A stretch of 64,000 bases of DNA from TMP-86 sp964247385 (GCA_964247385.1 CAXTUB010000003.1:186001-250000); one strand, 5' to 3'. Shown: positions 18,996 to 27,927, counted from the first letter of the stretch. Program-made: numbers and translations. The notes: generated by a model from the sequence alone, not told the origin.

Positions 18996-19809
18996 GGCGC
19001 GCCAGCTGCTTGGCCTTGAAATGCAGCTCTTCGGGCAAGTATCGTGCCGTGTTGAGAAATTTGCCGATGGGCCCGCGCTCGACGCGGCCGTATTCGACGA
19101 ACGAGCGAATTTCCGGAACACCGTACGTTTGCTGAATTTGCCGCCAAATGCGTTTGCGCTCCTCGTGGGATTGGACCCGGTCGATCTCGCGCTGCCCGCC
19201 CTTGGTGCGCGCATAGGGGTTGATGCAAGGCACTTCATCGACTACGGCGATTCGGCCCGCGCTGTCCGGTCCGAAGCTATGCAGAAACCACCAATCCGCG
19301 CCGTAGCCGGTCAATAGCGGATCGTAAACACGCATGAACGCATCGAGCTTATCGCGCCGGAAGAGGGGCGCCGTCATCTCGATGTAGTTCGTGTAGCGGA
19401 GCTTGCAACTGGGCTGGAGCCGTGTGACTTCCCAGCTGACCAAACCCGACGAGCGAAATGCGGGCGCCAATGCCCACAAGTCCTCACGCGCGCGGACTTC
19501 GAACAAGCGCGAAATTCCGCTGCCATGAATGACGACATCGTCATCCATGACCATGACGGCCTCGTAGCGTGCAATAACCTCGGGCGCCAGCGCATAGCAG
19601 ACATGCAAGTTGGGAAACTTGGTGCCCTTGTGCTGCATGTAAATATCGGCCACATCTCGATACCGCTGCGGCGAATCGCCGTAATAGACGATCCAAAGGT
19701 CAAAATCGCGCCGGCCGCTCAACCACAAAGACACGTTGGAGCGATCGCCGGCCGAGGTGAAGACGAGATTCTTCGAGCGGCCGGCGGAGGATTTGATCAT
19801 CACATTCAT
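18973..19809 (-). CDS. DUF707 family protein, probable glycosyltransferase-like
   Basis: A protein of about 278 residues. KNLVFTSAGDRSNV, FDLWIVYYGD, VMVMDDDVVI and GYGADWWFLH match the DUF707 family found in plants and bacteria; the DDD triplet and the GADWW segment suggest a GT-A-like fold with metal binding. It is probably cytosolic. It lies 6 bp after the acyltransferase gene on the same strand (counting from ORF end to 19830), so both likely belong to one operon. ATG 19809 (MNVMIKSS) is preferred over 19830. Activity of the family is not established to my knowledge. Confidence 0.7.
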   Translation of the reverse strand: MNVMIKSSAGRSKNLVFTSAGDRSNVSLWLSGRRDFDLWIVYYGDSPQRYRDVADIYMQHKGTKFPNLHVCYALAPEVIARYEAVMVMDDDVVIHGSGISRLFEVRAREDLWALAPAFRSSGLVSWEVTRLQPSCKLRYTNYIEMTAPLFRRDKLDAFMRVYDPLLTGYGADWWFLHSFGPDSAGRIAVVDEVPCINPYARTKGGQREIDRVQSHEERKRIWRQIQQTYGVPEIRSFVEYGRVERGPIGKFLNTARYLPEELHFKAKQLARRFISHQA

Positions 19810-19836
19810 GTCGTGCCGTCGCGCGCGCAACGCGCG

Positions 19837-21849
19837 TCAGTTCAGCGCTTGCTTGAAAGCATCGGACAACATCGGAGTCATGGTTCGGACATAAGTCGAT
19901 GTGACATGGTTCATATGGCGATAGATGAGCACATTACCAGCGACCGGTGGGCATTGGTCGGCGTAGCAAAAATAATCGCTCAGATCGATGAACTTCACGT
20001 GATGGATGGACTCGCGCAAGCTGTCCGTCGGACTTCGTTCCGCGAGCAATTCCGCGCGCCGCAAGGAACAACGCGGATCTTCCGCGCCGTGGAGCTCGAC
20101 GCACGCGGATACGTCAAATTCGAAACTCGGATTGTCGCGTAATGCGATGATCCGCGTCCCGGTGGTGCGCAGCGCCTGCCAGGCGCGCATATAGCCTTGC
20201 GGTACGAGCTCCGTGCCATCGATCAAGCGTGTGGAGGTGGTGAACACCACTTGGGGCTTCAGCGCAATCAGTTGTGCCAACGTGCTGCGGTTCCAAGCGG
20301 GACACCAAGGGGCGAGCTTGGAGCCCACGTCCTCGCCCAAATAAAATGGGCAATTGCTCTTGGCGAACGAGATCAGCCGCCAACCCGACGCGCGCGCGAT
20401 TTCGACCAACGCCGGATTCCACTGGGAAGAATGCGAGCCTCCCACGATCGCGACGGTGAAACCATTCTTCTCACCCGTCAGCACGCAAGGAACGGGCACG
20501 GCGGAATCATCGCCCTGATTGCAATCGTCCGGCAAGTATTCGCGATCGAACTCCACCATGGTTGGATTGGGCAGCACCCGAGTGGCCACCGGCTGCGCGT
20601 GCCGGTGAATGAACGCTCGTGCGCCCGGATAACGTGCGGAGTCCGCAACGATGCGCGATGGGTCCGCGCGGCGAACGTGCAGATACGCGGCGCTCCAGAC
20701 GACGAGCCCGGCAAGCGCCGGCAGCGCACAGGCGAACGGCACGCGCCACGAGGCGATGCCGGAACGGCGGCGCGCCGCCAGTTTGCGCAAAGGCGTCTCG
20801 ACCCAACGAGTCGACAGCGCGGCAAGGCCGATGGCCGCAAGCAAAATGCCGATTTGTTGTACAGGGTGCAGCGCCCGCGGCGTCTCCCACACCTGCACAA
20901 AAATGAGCAGTGGGAAATGCCATAGGTAAATGGCGTAAGAGATGCTTCCGAGATACACCATGGGCTTGGAGGCCAACCATCGGTCCGTGCCCAAGCCGCC
21001 ATACCCTGACCCCGCCGCGATCACTGCGGCGCCGGCGAGCACCGGCCAGAGTGCGGCGTAGCCGGGGAATACGCGTGACACTTGAAATAGAAATCCGCAG
21101 GAAAGTATCGCGATCAACCCGGCCCAACCCAGTGCGAGGCGCAAGCCGCGCGCCAGCTTCAGGTGCGGCCGCACGAGCGCAAGGAGTGCGCCCGTACAAA
21201 ATTCCCACAGTCGCGCGAATGGATGAAAATAAGCGAATGGCTGATTCTTGTGGGTGAAGCCAATCGAGAACGCGAGCGATGCGCAGAACAAGAGCAGGAC
21301 AATTGCGCACAGTACGCGCGTCCAGGCCGCGCCCATGCGGCGCGCCAGCGCCCAGGACGCTGCCAACACGAACGGCCAGATCAAGTAGAACTGACCTTGC
21401 ACGGACAAGGCCCAGAAATGCTGCAGCGGACTGGTGGCTTGATGCTGCGCGAGATAGTCGACGGAGCGGAACGCGAGCAACCAATTTTCCGTGTATGACG
21501 CTGAGGCGGCAACGTGCTGGATGGTGTCTTTCCAGCGCGATTGCGGCAGGAAGAAAAAAGAGGCCACGATCACCGTCAAGAGCACGAGCATCGCGCTTGG
21601 AATCAGACGCTGCGCAAGACGGGACCAGAATGCAAGGAAGTCGACCCGTTGGTCGCGCGCGACCTGAGTCATGAGCCCAGTCGTGATCAGAAAGCCAGAG
21701 ACGACGAAAAAGACGTCCACACCGCCCGAGACTCGATGCAGCCAAATATGAAACACGGCAACCAACAGTGCGGCCACCGCGCGCAGCCCTTCGATCTCGG
21801 GGCGAAATTCTTTTTGAGGACGGGGGGTCGCGATCGTCAGCTCTTCCAT
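19837..21849 (-). CDS. OafA-type membrane acyltransferase with C-terminal SGNH domain
   Basis: About 670 residues. The N-terminal half is an acyltransferase-3 domain with about ten helices: FRPEIEGLRAVAALLV opens it, VFHIW provides the catalytic histidine and GGVDVFFVVSGFLI is the conserved second helix. The C-terminal ~300 residues form a periplasmic SGNH domain: VAIVGGSHSSQW carries the serine and MNHVTSTY near the end the Asp/His block. Such fusions O-acetylate surface sugars (O-antigen, peptidoglycan). ATG 21849 (MEELTIATPR) is preceded by AAGG and fits better than 21906. It is divergent from the phosphopantetheinyl transferase. Confidence 0.88.
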   Translation of the reverse strand: MEELTIATPRPQKEFRPEIEGLRAVAALLVAVFHIWLHRVSGGVDVFFVVSGFLITTGLMTQVARDQRVDFLAFWSRLAQRLIPSAMLVLLTVIVASFFFLPQSRWKDTIQHVAASASYTENWLLAFRSVDYLAQHQATSPLQHFWALSVQGQFYLIWPFVLAASWALARRMGAAWTRVLCAIVLLLFCASLAFSIGFTHKNQPFAYFHPFARLWEFCTGALLALVRPHLKLARGLRLALGWAGLIAILSCGFLFQVSRVFPGYAALWPVLAGAAVIAAGSGYGGLGTDRWLASKPMVYLGSISYAIYLWHFPLLIFVQVWETPRALHPVQQIGILLAAIGLAALSTRWVETPLRKLAARRRSGIASWRVPFACALPALAGLVVWSAAYLHVRRADPSRIVADSARYPGARAFIHRHAQPVATRVLPNPTMVEFDREYLPDDCNQGDDSAVPVPCVLTGEKNGFTVAIVGGSHSSQWNPALVEIARASGWRLISFAKSNCPFYLGEDVGSKLAPWCPAWNRSTLAQLIALKPQVVFTTSTRLIDGTELVPQGYMRAWQALRTTGTRIIALRDNPSFEFDVSACVELHGAEDPRCSLRRAELLAERSPTDSLRESIHHVKFIDLSDYFCYADQCPPVAGNVLIYRHMNHVTSTYVRTMTPMLSDAFKQALN

Positions 21850-21893
21850 GCCTTGCTTATTGTTGACAGTCGATTGTCTGCGAATATTGTGCC

Positions 21894-22634
21894 ATGCCTC
21901 ATCCACCTCGCGGCGCCCTCATTGACTTAACGCGGCATCGGCAGCGAAATGCAAGCATCTCAGACGTGGCCCATGAAGCGCACATATGGCAAATCCCGCT
22001 GGGCGTCGAGTCGCTTCTCGCGCGTGCTTCCCTTGATGACGCGAGTTGCTTGGACGCCGCTGAACGCCGCAGAGCGCAACGTTTCGACGACGGGGTCGCC
22101 CGCCACAGATTCGTCTTCGCACACGCCGCGATGCGCACTATCCTGGCGCGCTACTGTGACTGTGCACCCAGCGAGTTGCGCTTTGCGCAGAACCAGGGAA
22201 AGCCGCGGCTCGAGGAGTGCGGCACGCTCGAGTTCAATCTGAGCCGCAGCGGCGAGATCGCGCTCCTTGCGGTCTCCTCCGGTGTGAGCGTCGGCGTGGA
22301 TATCGAGGAGATTCGACCGATCGACGCGCCGCGATTGGCCACGCGGCATTTTTCGAGCGCAGAGTTTGCGCGGTTGCACCGGCACGCCGCGGGAAGCGCC
22401 GCGCATCTGCGAGAATTTTTTGCCACTTGGACGCGCAAGGAAGCTTTACTGAAGCTCGAGGGAAGCGGGCTGATCGACCAGCTGGATCTCGTCGACACAC
22501 GGATGCGCGGCGTGCCGCGGCGCTCGGGCTCAGTGCGAGTGCGAAGCATCGAAGCGCCGCGAGGCTACGTCGCAGCGTTGGCTTCAAGACATCGCATCAG
22601 CGTGAAGTATTTCCACGCAGCATCCATCGAATGA
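21894..22634 (+). CDS. 4'-phosphopantetheinyl transferase (Sfp/AcpT superfamily)
   Basis: This 246-residue protein has the two superfamily signatures: VGVDIEEIRPID (Mg-binding Asp and Glu) and FATWTRKEALLKLEG, plus the N-terminal RRRAQRFDD and NQGKPRLE motifs of Sfp-type enzymes. It transfers phosphopantetheine from CoA to a serine of acyl, peptidyl or aryl carrier proteins. No carrier protein, PKS or NRPS is present in the window, so the target is elsewhere or in the part of the cluster to the left. The 3' end overlaps the convergent neighbour by 38 bp. Confidence 0.87.
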   Translation: MPHPPRGALIDLTRHRQRNASISDVAHEAHIWQIPLGVESLLARASLDDASCLDAAERRRAQRFDDGVARHRFVFAHAAMRTILARYCDCAPSELRFAQNQGKPRLEECGTLEFNLSRSGEIALLAVSSGVSVGVDIEEIRPIDAPRLATRHFSSAEFARLHRHAAGSAAHLREFFATWTRKEALLKLEGSGLIDQLDLVDTRMRGVPRRSGSVRVRSIEAPRGYVAALASRHRISVKYFHAASIE

Positions 22635-24345
22635 CGCGCCACGCGTCCTGCCAGATGAAGACGATGCGCTTCGAATCGATCAGGGTAAGTGGGCCTGCCG
22701 CCGAGAGGGTATGCAGGCCGTCGGGATAGGGCCCTCTGGCGTCGGGCTCAACCACACCCACCGCTCGCTCCGCGAAACAGAAGGGCGTCAGCCGCTCAAT
22801 GCGATTGATGGAGACTCGGCCGCCGTACACTTTCGCGCAATCTTGCGCCGGACGATACAGCGCGCCCTCATGCACGAATGGCGTGCCGCCAGGGCGAGCG
22901 GAACGCACGTCCGTCTTGACGGGATTTTGCGCGTGCGCACTCCATTCATCGCCGAGATCTTTTGCATACCATAGATGCAGCTCGCAGTTGCTGCCCTTGT
23001 GCGCGACTTCGCTCGCTGCAAGCCACCAAAGCTCAGCGTGCCGGAAGAGCGTGGCGTCGACCAAGCGGATGCCCGCCAACAACGTGCGAGATTTTTTCCA
23101 AGTCGATGGAAATACGGCGGCCTCATAGAGCGAAACTTCGCTGGCCTCATGGGTCTCGGGCACGCAGTACACCCGGCCATCGGCTTCCAGTAAAAACGGA
23201 TAGGACAGATGCACCGCAGGGGTTGGACCGATCTCGACTGGCGCCGGCCCGATATCGCGTGGCATCGAGCGCGGGGGTGAGCTCACGCAAACGCTGACGA
23301 TGCGCCCCATCGCATCGCGCCGATGCAAATATTCACACAGCAAGGTCAACGCGCCATCGCGGTAGATGCCAAAACAATCTGCGATGAAGTCCGCGCGCCC
23401 GCGTTGCGGCAACCAGCGCACGCTGCGAGGCAAAGGCTGCGTCAACACCGATGCAATGGGCGCCTCGACGACTCCGACGTTCCATTGCTCGTGCCGAAAA
23501 AGATCGCGCCAGAGGCTATGCAGGCGACGTATCGCATAGGCCAGCAAGTACCTGACGGCGTGCCGATTCGCAGGAGCCCCCGCCTCGCGCGCGCCGCTCG
23601 ATGGCGGGTTCGGCGCAGCGTCGCGCGCTTCAGATCCGCTCGCGTCCGAATGGCACAACGGCTCTCCGGAGTGTTGCAAATCTTCGCAAAGATGAGCGGC
23701 CCACGGAACGCAACGGCGAAAAAGTTCGTGCATGATGCTTCGATACGTACGCGCGCCGATGCGGATGCAGGCGTAGCGCAACACCGCATCGCCCTGCGCC
23801 GCCGGCGCAAGGCGCACCACATATGCAAACGCCGTGCTCGCGCCGCGAAGCATGGCCCAGAACACCGCATACGGTGCACGCGTATCGCGTGCACCAAAGC
23901 GGAATTCCCATACACCATGCACGGTGGAACCGATCAATGCGCGGCCGGCGCTTAGGCCCGAAAAATCCAAGACGAAATCAAAGCACCTCGCGTGCCGATC
24001 CATCTCCTCGATCGCAACCACGGAAGCGAAGTCAGGCAGATCGGATTGCAGCCGGCCTAACGAGTCGCCATTTTTCAGATCGATGAAGCGGCGAAATAAA
24101 TAACTCGGCGTTGCCCGAGTAGCCTGAACCCGTTGAGGCAACGCATGCTGTGAAACTGCCGATGATGCCGACCGACTTTGTCCTTCTTGCGCGCGAATAC
24201 CAACGATCCCCGCGATGCGAGCGCTTCGAGCCAGTTGTTCGAGCACTCTCACCTGCCAGAGTGCGAGGGGGCCGCCATCCCAAATGACGGCAACGTGAAA
24301 CGGCTCGCTGGTTTTCCTGTCGCTTCCGCTCAGGCCGCTTGCCAC
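22597..24345 (-). CDS. Formyltransferase-like N-terminus plus GINT1_N-like beta-propeller
   Basis: A 582-residue protein. Its first ~190 residues (VAVIWDGGPLALWQVRVLEQL, then FVLDFSGLSAGRALIGSTVHGVWEFRFG) recall formyltransferase-like Rossmann domains of other glycan clusters. The C-terminal ~270 residues (HLSYPFLLEADGRVYCVPE, LVDATLFRHAELWWLAAS, LHLWYAKDL) follow the propeller seen at the N-terminus of plant glucosamine inositolphosphorylceramide transferases and in bacterial proteins of unknown role. It probably acts on or binds an amino sugar. GTG 24345 lies within the end of gltX (16-bp overlap), pointing to co-transcription. Both domain calls rest on remembered motifs. Confidence 0.6.
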   Translation of the reverse strand: MASGLSGSDRKTSEPFHVAVIWDGGPLALWQVRVLEQLARSARIAGIVGIRAQEGQSRSASSAVSQHALPQRVQATRATPSYLFRRFIDLKNGDSLGRLQSDLPDFASVVAIEEMDRHARCFDFVLDFSGLSAGRALIGSTVHGVWEFRFGARDTRAPYAVFWAMLRGASTAFAYVVRLAPAAQGDAVLRYACIRIGARTYRSIMHELFRRCVPWAAHLCEDLQHSGEPLCHSDASGSEARDAAPNPPSSGAREAGAPANRHAVRYLLAYAIRRLHSLWRDLFRHEQWNVGVVEAPIASVLTQPLPRSVRWLPQRGRADFIADCFGIYRDGALTLLCEYLHRRDAMGRIVSVCVSSPPRSMPRDIGPAPVEIGPTPAVHLSYPFLLEADGRVYCVPETHEASEVSLYEAAVFPSTWKKSRTLLAGIRLVDATLFRHAELWWLAASEVAHKGSNCELHLWYAKDLGDEWSAHAQNPVKTDVRSARPGGTPFVHEGALYRPAQDCAKVYGGRVSINRIERLTPFCFAERAVGVVEPDARGPYPDGLHTLSAAGPLTLIDSKRIVFIWQDAWRVIRWMLRGNTSR

Positions 24346-25808
24346 GCGCTCAATGCGCGCCGCATGCGCGCACCGACTTGCTCGCGTCCGAGAATCTGTA
24401 AGGTGACATCGATGGGCGGAGAAACCGTTCGGCCGGTCATGGCCAGCCGCAATGGCTGGGCCAACTGCCCGAGCGACAACGATTGGTCCGCGGCAATCTC
24501 ATTCAGCGCCGAGTGCAGGTTTTCAGTCGACCACTCGCTGACCGATGCGATGCGGCCGCTGGTCTCGTTCCAGCGTGACAGCACGTCCGCAGTGATGTGC
24601 TTGCGCACCGCTTTCTCATCGAACGCCTCGGGCGCGCGAAAGAAAAATAAACTGTTGAGCGCCATTTCCTTCATGGTCTTGGCTCGCTCTTGCTGTGCAC
24701 GCACGATGGCTTCGAGCATCGCGTCGTCGTCGCTCTCCACGCCCTGCCGCGCCAGCTGCCATTTGAGCGGTGCCACCAAATCGCGCGCAGCGCTGCGTGC
24801 AATATGCTGCTGATTGAGCCAGAGAAGTTTCTCGCCGTTGAAGGCCGCGGCCGACTTATTGACATCGGCGATGTCGAACAGCGCTTCGAGCTCCTTCAAT
24901 GAAAACACTTCTTGATCCCCGTGCGACCAACCGAGCCGCGCGAGATAGTTGAGCAACGCCTCAGGCAGATAGCCCTCGTCGCGATATTGCAGCACGCTCA
25001 CCGCGCCGTGCCGCTTGGATAGCTTGGCGCCATCGGCTCCCAAAATCATGGGTAGGTGGGCGTACACGGGCGGCGCCGCATCCAGCGCCTTGAGCATGTT
25101 CATTTGCCGGGGAGTATTGTTCAAATGATCATCGCCCCGAATCACGTGAGTGATGCGCATGTCCATGTCGTCCACCACGACGCAAAAGTTGTACGTGGGC
25201 GAGCCATCGGATCGGGCGATGATGAGATCGTCCAACTCGGCATTGTCGAATACGACGCGGCCATGCACGGCATCGTCCACGATCACTTTTCCATCGAGCG
25301 GATTCTTGAAGCGCACTACGAACGCACGTCCACCCGCCACTGGGTCATCGCGAAACGCGGTGGACTCAGTCGTTGCGTGCGCTACCACGCTCGCTGCGGC
25401 CGGCGCCTCCAGGCCGACCTCCGCGCGGCGTCTGCAGCGCCCGTCGTAGCGCGGCTTCTCGCCGCGGGCCACTTGCGCCGCACGCATGGATTCGAGCTCC
25501 TCCTTGGTGCAATCGCAGCGGTACGCCTTGCCTTCGGCCAGCAGTTGCGCAATCACTTCACGATAGCGTGCAGATCGCTCCGTTTGCCGAAACGGACCTT
25601 CATCGTGTCCGAGACCAGCCCATGCAAGCCCCGCCAAGATTTGCTCGATCGCTGCGTTCGTCGAGCGCTCGAGATCGGTGTCCTCGATGCGCAGCACTGT
25701 CGTGCCGCGAAAATGGCGCGCGTAGAGCCAGCTGAACAGCGCCGTGCGGACGCTGCCGATATGTAAGTCGCCCGTGGGGCTGGGCGCAAAGCGCGTACGG
25801 ACTTGCAT
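24330..25808 (-). CDS. gltX: Glutamate--tRNA ligase
   Basis: A 492-residue class I aminoacyl-tRNA synthetase. RFAPSPTGDLHIGSVRTALF contains the HIGH-type motif, LRIEDTDLER the glutamate-binding arginine region, and KLSKRHGAVSV the KMSKS-type loop. A zinc-like cluster (CDCTKEEL ... YDGRC) lies in the acceptor-binding region, as in many bacterial GluRS. It charges tRNA-Glu in the cytosol. Length is normal for the family. It starts 112 bp before the tRNA-Val gene, on the opposite strand. Confidence 0.95.
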   Translation of the reverse strand: MQVRTRFAPSPTGDLHIGSVRTALFSWLYARHFRGTTVLRIEDTDLERSTNAAIEQILAGLAWAGLGHDEGPFRQTERSARYREVIAQLLAEGKAYRCDCTKEELESMRAAQVARGEKPRYDGRCRRRAEVGLEAPAAASVVAHATTESTAFRDDPVAGGRAFVVRFKNPLDGKVIVDDAVHGRVVFDNAELDDLIIARSDGSPTYNFCVVVDDMDMRITHVIRGDDHLNNTPRQMNMLKALDAAPPVYAHLPMILGADGAKLSKRHGAVSVLQYRDEGYLPEALLNYLARLGWSHGDQEVFSLKELEALFDIADVNKSAAAFNGEKLLWLNQQHIARSAARDLVAPLKWQLARQGVESDDDAMLEAIVRAQQERAKTMKEMALNSLFFFRAPEAFDEKAVRKHITADVLSRWNETSGRIASVSEWSTENLHSALNEIAADQSLSLGQLAQPLRLAMTGRTVSPPIDVTLQILGREQVGARMRRALSAWQAA

Positions 25809-25920
25809 GGCGGCGCGAGTTTAATGGGAAAATTGCCGAGTGTCCGCTAGCGCGTTGGCCGCGCGCGCCGCCATGGCGCGCTATCGTCGACGGTTGCTCG
25901 GTGCTAGCATACCGCGCAAT

Positions 25921-25992
25921 GGGCGGTTAGCTCAGCGGTAGAGCACTGCTTTCACACGGCAGGGGTCACAGGTTCAATCCCTGTACCGCCCA
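25921..25992 (+). tRNA. tRNA-Val (anticodon CAC)
   Basis: A 72-nt cloverleaf with acceptor stem GGGCGGT / ACCGCCC, discriminator A, D-arm GCTC-GAGC, anticodon stem CTGCT / GGCAG with loop TTCACAC (anticodon CAC) and T-arm GGTTCAATCC. The 3' CCA is not encoded. A weak -10-like TAGCAT lies at 25905-25910. The 3' half is the integration site of the 14 kb element: bases 25951-25993 are repeated exactly at 39976-40018, so integration leaves the tRNA intact. Confidence 0.97.
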
Positions 25993-25993
25993 T
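25951..25993. repeat. attL: 43-bp direct repeat in tRNA-Val
   Basis: Covers the anticodon loop, T-arm and acceptor 3' strand of the tRNA. Identical to 39976-40018; the flanking bases differ on both sides (T versus G). Confidence 0.95.
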
Positions 25994-26042
25994 TCGTAAA
26001 AACAGAGACTTGCATAAGACACTTGGATTTCTATTTAGCTCG

Positions 26043-26061
26043 TACGGACACTGGTACGGAC
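26043..26061 (+). repeat. Possible integrase arm-type sites near attL
   Basis: TACGGAC occurs at 26043-26049 and 26055-26061 in the same orientation, 12 bp apart. The same pair occurs beside attR at 39860-39877. Binding is inferred from position and symmetry only. Confidence 0.45.
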
Positions 26062-26110
26062 GCGCAAAGAAATATCGCGCTGGGTTTCCATTTGGTCGCC
26101 TGCTTGAGCG

Positions 26111-26971
26111 TTGCGTGTGACTGACCCGCTTCTCTTGCACCGCACTCAGCGGATTTCGCTAACAAAGTCGCAGCTACGCACCGAACTCGGCGCGGAGTTG
26201 CTCTCGCTCTGCCAGTCGGCGACTGCTGATGGTTGCGTTGCGGTCGAAGAGGTTGAGGGCTTACGCGCCTGGCTGCAGGACTGCGAGGGCGTCGACCTAC
26301 CCGCCGTGAGCTACCTGCGCGAGGTGGTCGCGCGGGTGCTTGCGGACGGGAAGATCACGCCTGCGGAATGCCGCGATGTGCATCTCGCCGTCGAAGATGT
26401 CTTGCCGGTGGAGCTGCGCCGAGTTTCCGCGCAGTCACGTCGCGAAATTGAAAAGAGCGAGCGCGATCAAAAGCGGGCCGCTCGAGTTCGGGAGCGCGAA
26501 CAGAAGCGCGAAACGAGGCGTCAGGCTGCACCTATCGATAGCGCCAACTTCACGGTGGCCGGCGTGCGTTATGAAGGCCGTCCACGGATCATTGCCCGTT
26601 GCTGTCGAGTGGGCGAAGCCGTCAGACTCGAGCGCGACCGAGACAATCGCTATAGCCACGCTGTGATCGCCGTTCACGTCGAAAGTGGCGAGCAGATCGG
26701 CTTCGTCCCCGAAGAGCATGCGCAGCGCCTAGCGCCGATTATGGATCGAGGAGCGATCGCGCAGGCATACCTCACGAAGCTCCTCACTGGCGGTCGCTCG
26801 CCGATCCCGATCGTGCAGGCGCGCTTTTTCCGTAGCGAAGCTGATGTCCGAGTGGGCGCGGGTTTTGCGTCACGCGCGCAAATCCCACGAGCCAGCGAAG
26901 GAATGCCCGTCTGTGCTTGGCTTGTCGCGGTAGCTGTTTTGATCGGGCTCGTCTTCATCTTCAGCCGTTAG
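26111..26971 (+). CDS. HIRAN-domain protein with C-terminal membrane anchor
   Basis: A 286-residue protein. An N-terminal helical region (residues ~10-100) is followed by a basic coiled stretch rich in R/E/K (SRREIEKSERDQKRAARVRE), then a HIRAN domain (VAGVRYEGRPRII ... VRLERDRDNRYSHAVIAVHV, GFVPEEHAQRLAPIM), known in HLTF to bind DNA 3' ends. The last ~20 residues form one membrane helix (WLVAVAVLIGLVFIFSR). The start is unclear: TTG 26111 or GTG 26117. It is the first gene inside attL and the only accessory gene pointing right there, a common cargo position. A defence or DNA-end-sensing role is speculation. Confidence 0.65.
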   Translation: MRVTDPLLLHRTQRISLTKSQLRTELGAELLSLCQSATADGCVAVEEVEGLRAWLQDCEGVDLPAVSYLREVVARVLADGKITPAECRDVHLAVEDVLPVELRRVSAQSRREIEKSERDQKRAARVREREQKRETRRQAAPIDSANFTVAGVRYEGRPRIIARCCRVGEAVRLERDRDNRYSHAVIAVHVESGEQIGFVPEEHAQRLAPIMDRGAIAQAYLTKLLTGGRSPIPIVQARFFRSEADVRVGAGFASRAQIPRASEGMPVCAWLVAVAVLIGLVFIFSR

Positions 26972-27070
26972 GAGAAGAGGAGCCAGCAAGGATCTCTTTC
27001 CCCGCCGGCTCCTGGGCTCCTACTCTGAATTTACGACCGTCATCGCAACGAACATCTCGTCCCTCGTCCT

Positions 27071-27196
27071 TCATTTACTGCGCGACGGGTTCCGCGGCCG
27101 TGCTGGCTTCGGCGGTGGCGGCGATGCCGGAGGCAACTTTTCGCGCATTGCTGCCCGTGCGAGAACCGCGATGAGGCGGCGTAGTGCGGGGCTCAC
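27071..27196 (-). CDS. 41-residue hypothetical protein of the satellite operon
   Basis: A small ORF below usual calling limits. Its GTG start overlaps the stop of the upstream gene as GTGA, the same coupling seen throughout the element. The product has an amphipathic N-terminal helix (ALRRLIAVLARAAMRE) and a proline-rich, basic tail (PPPPKPARPR). No function is recognisable. Coding status rests on the overlap and composition alone. Confidence 0.45.
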   Translation of the reverse strand: MSPALRRLIAVLARAAMREKLPPASPPPPKPARPRNPSRSK

Positions 27197-27927
27197 GGCT
27201 TGATCTCCGAATTGCTCGAGCGCGTTGCCACCATCTCGGCATGTTCCTTCTCCACCTCATCCTCGAGCACATCCAGATCCGGAGGGCAGCCGGTGCTAGC
27301 GGCATCGAAAAAGTATTCGGTGAGAACGGCGGAGAAGCCCTCGCGCGCCGCTCGATCATTGAGTGCCGCGAGCTTGTCGAGGGTCGGCAGCACGAGCTGT
27401 TTCTGTGGTGCACCTTCCCTGACCGCGGGGTTTAGCGCGTGCAAGTCATCGGTGCGCGACTCCTCTGCATTGGCAACCAGATCGAGCGCGAGATCGGCAC
27501 CGCGGCGCCAGGACCGCAGTGGACCGATGCCCGAAACTTTCGCGGCCTGCCTCACCGGACGCTTTCGCTTACCTGAGCTTCGCTCCGGCGTGGGCTCTGC
27601 CATCCGCTCGAGCTGCTCGGCCAGAAAGATCAGTACCGCGTGATAGCCTGCCGTTGCGTTCATCCGCGAGCGGTCATCGCAATAGCACCACTCCTTCTCC
27701 GGCGCGCTCAGATGCAGAAATCGCACGACCTCGGCGCACTGAAAATTCATCCAAAAATAGCCCTCATCGCCGCTCTCGCGAGCCTGCGCCAGGCACTGGA
27801 CCAGATGTTTCCCTTTCAGCCAAGCGGGCGGCGGCTCATCCACGAGGGGGCGCACGGAGATGAGAAATGCTCTGATGCGTGTCGACTCGCGTTCCTCGAC
27901 CACAGCGAAATTGCTTTGCTTAGACAT
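27193..27927 (-). CDS. Hypothetical protein, satellite accessory operon
   Basis: A 244-residue soluble protein with no motif I recognise. It contains a Trp/Cys-rich stretch (EGYFWMNFQCAEV, EWCYCDDRSR), a basic linker (SSGKRKRPVRQAAK) and an acidic C-terminal helix (DVLEDEVEKEHAEM). The start ATG lies inside the end of the upstream gene (8-nt overlap), so it is the third gene of the operon begun at 28476, read towards attL. Confidence 0.6.
   Translation of the reverse strand: MSKQSNFAVVEERESTRIRAFLISVRPLVDEPPPAWLKGKHLVQCLAQARESGDEGYFWMNFQCAEVVRFLHLSAPEKEWCYCDDRSRMNATAGYHAVLIFLAEQLERMAEPTPERSSGKRKRPVRQAAKVSGIGPLRSWRRGADLALDLVANAEESRTDDLHALNPAVREGAPQKQLVLPTLDKLAALNDRAAREGFSAVLTEYFFDAASTGCPPDLDVLEDEVEKEHAEMVATRSSNSEIKP

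Noticed and set aside
20507..21745. 412-residue minus-strand ORF
   Set aside because: It overlaps the OafA/SGNH gene entirely in another frame; composition is that of a G+C shadow and no motif is present.
26972..27070. Terminator between the HIRAN gene and the accessory operon (AGGAGCC / GGCTCCT)
   Set aside because: The spacer is about 25 nt and no T-run follows, so I could not support it.
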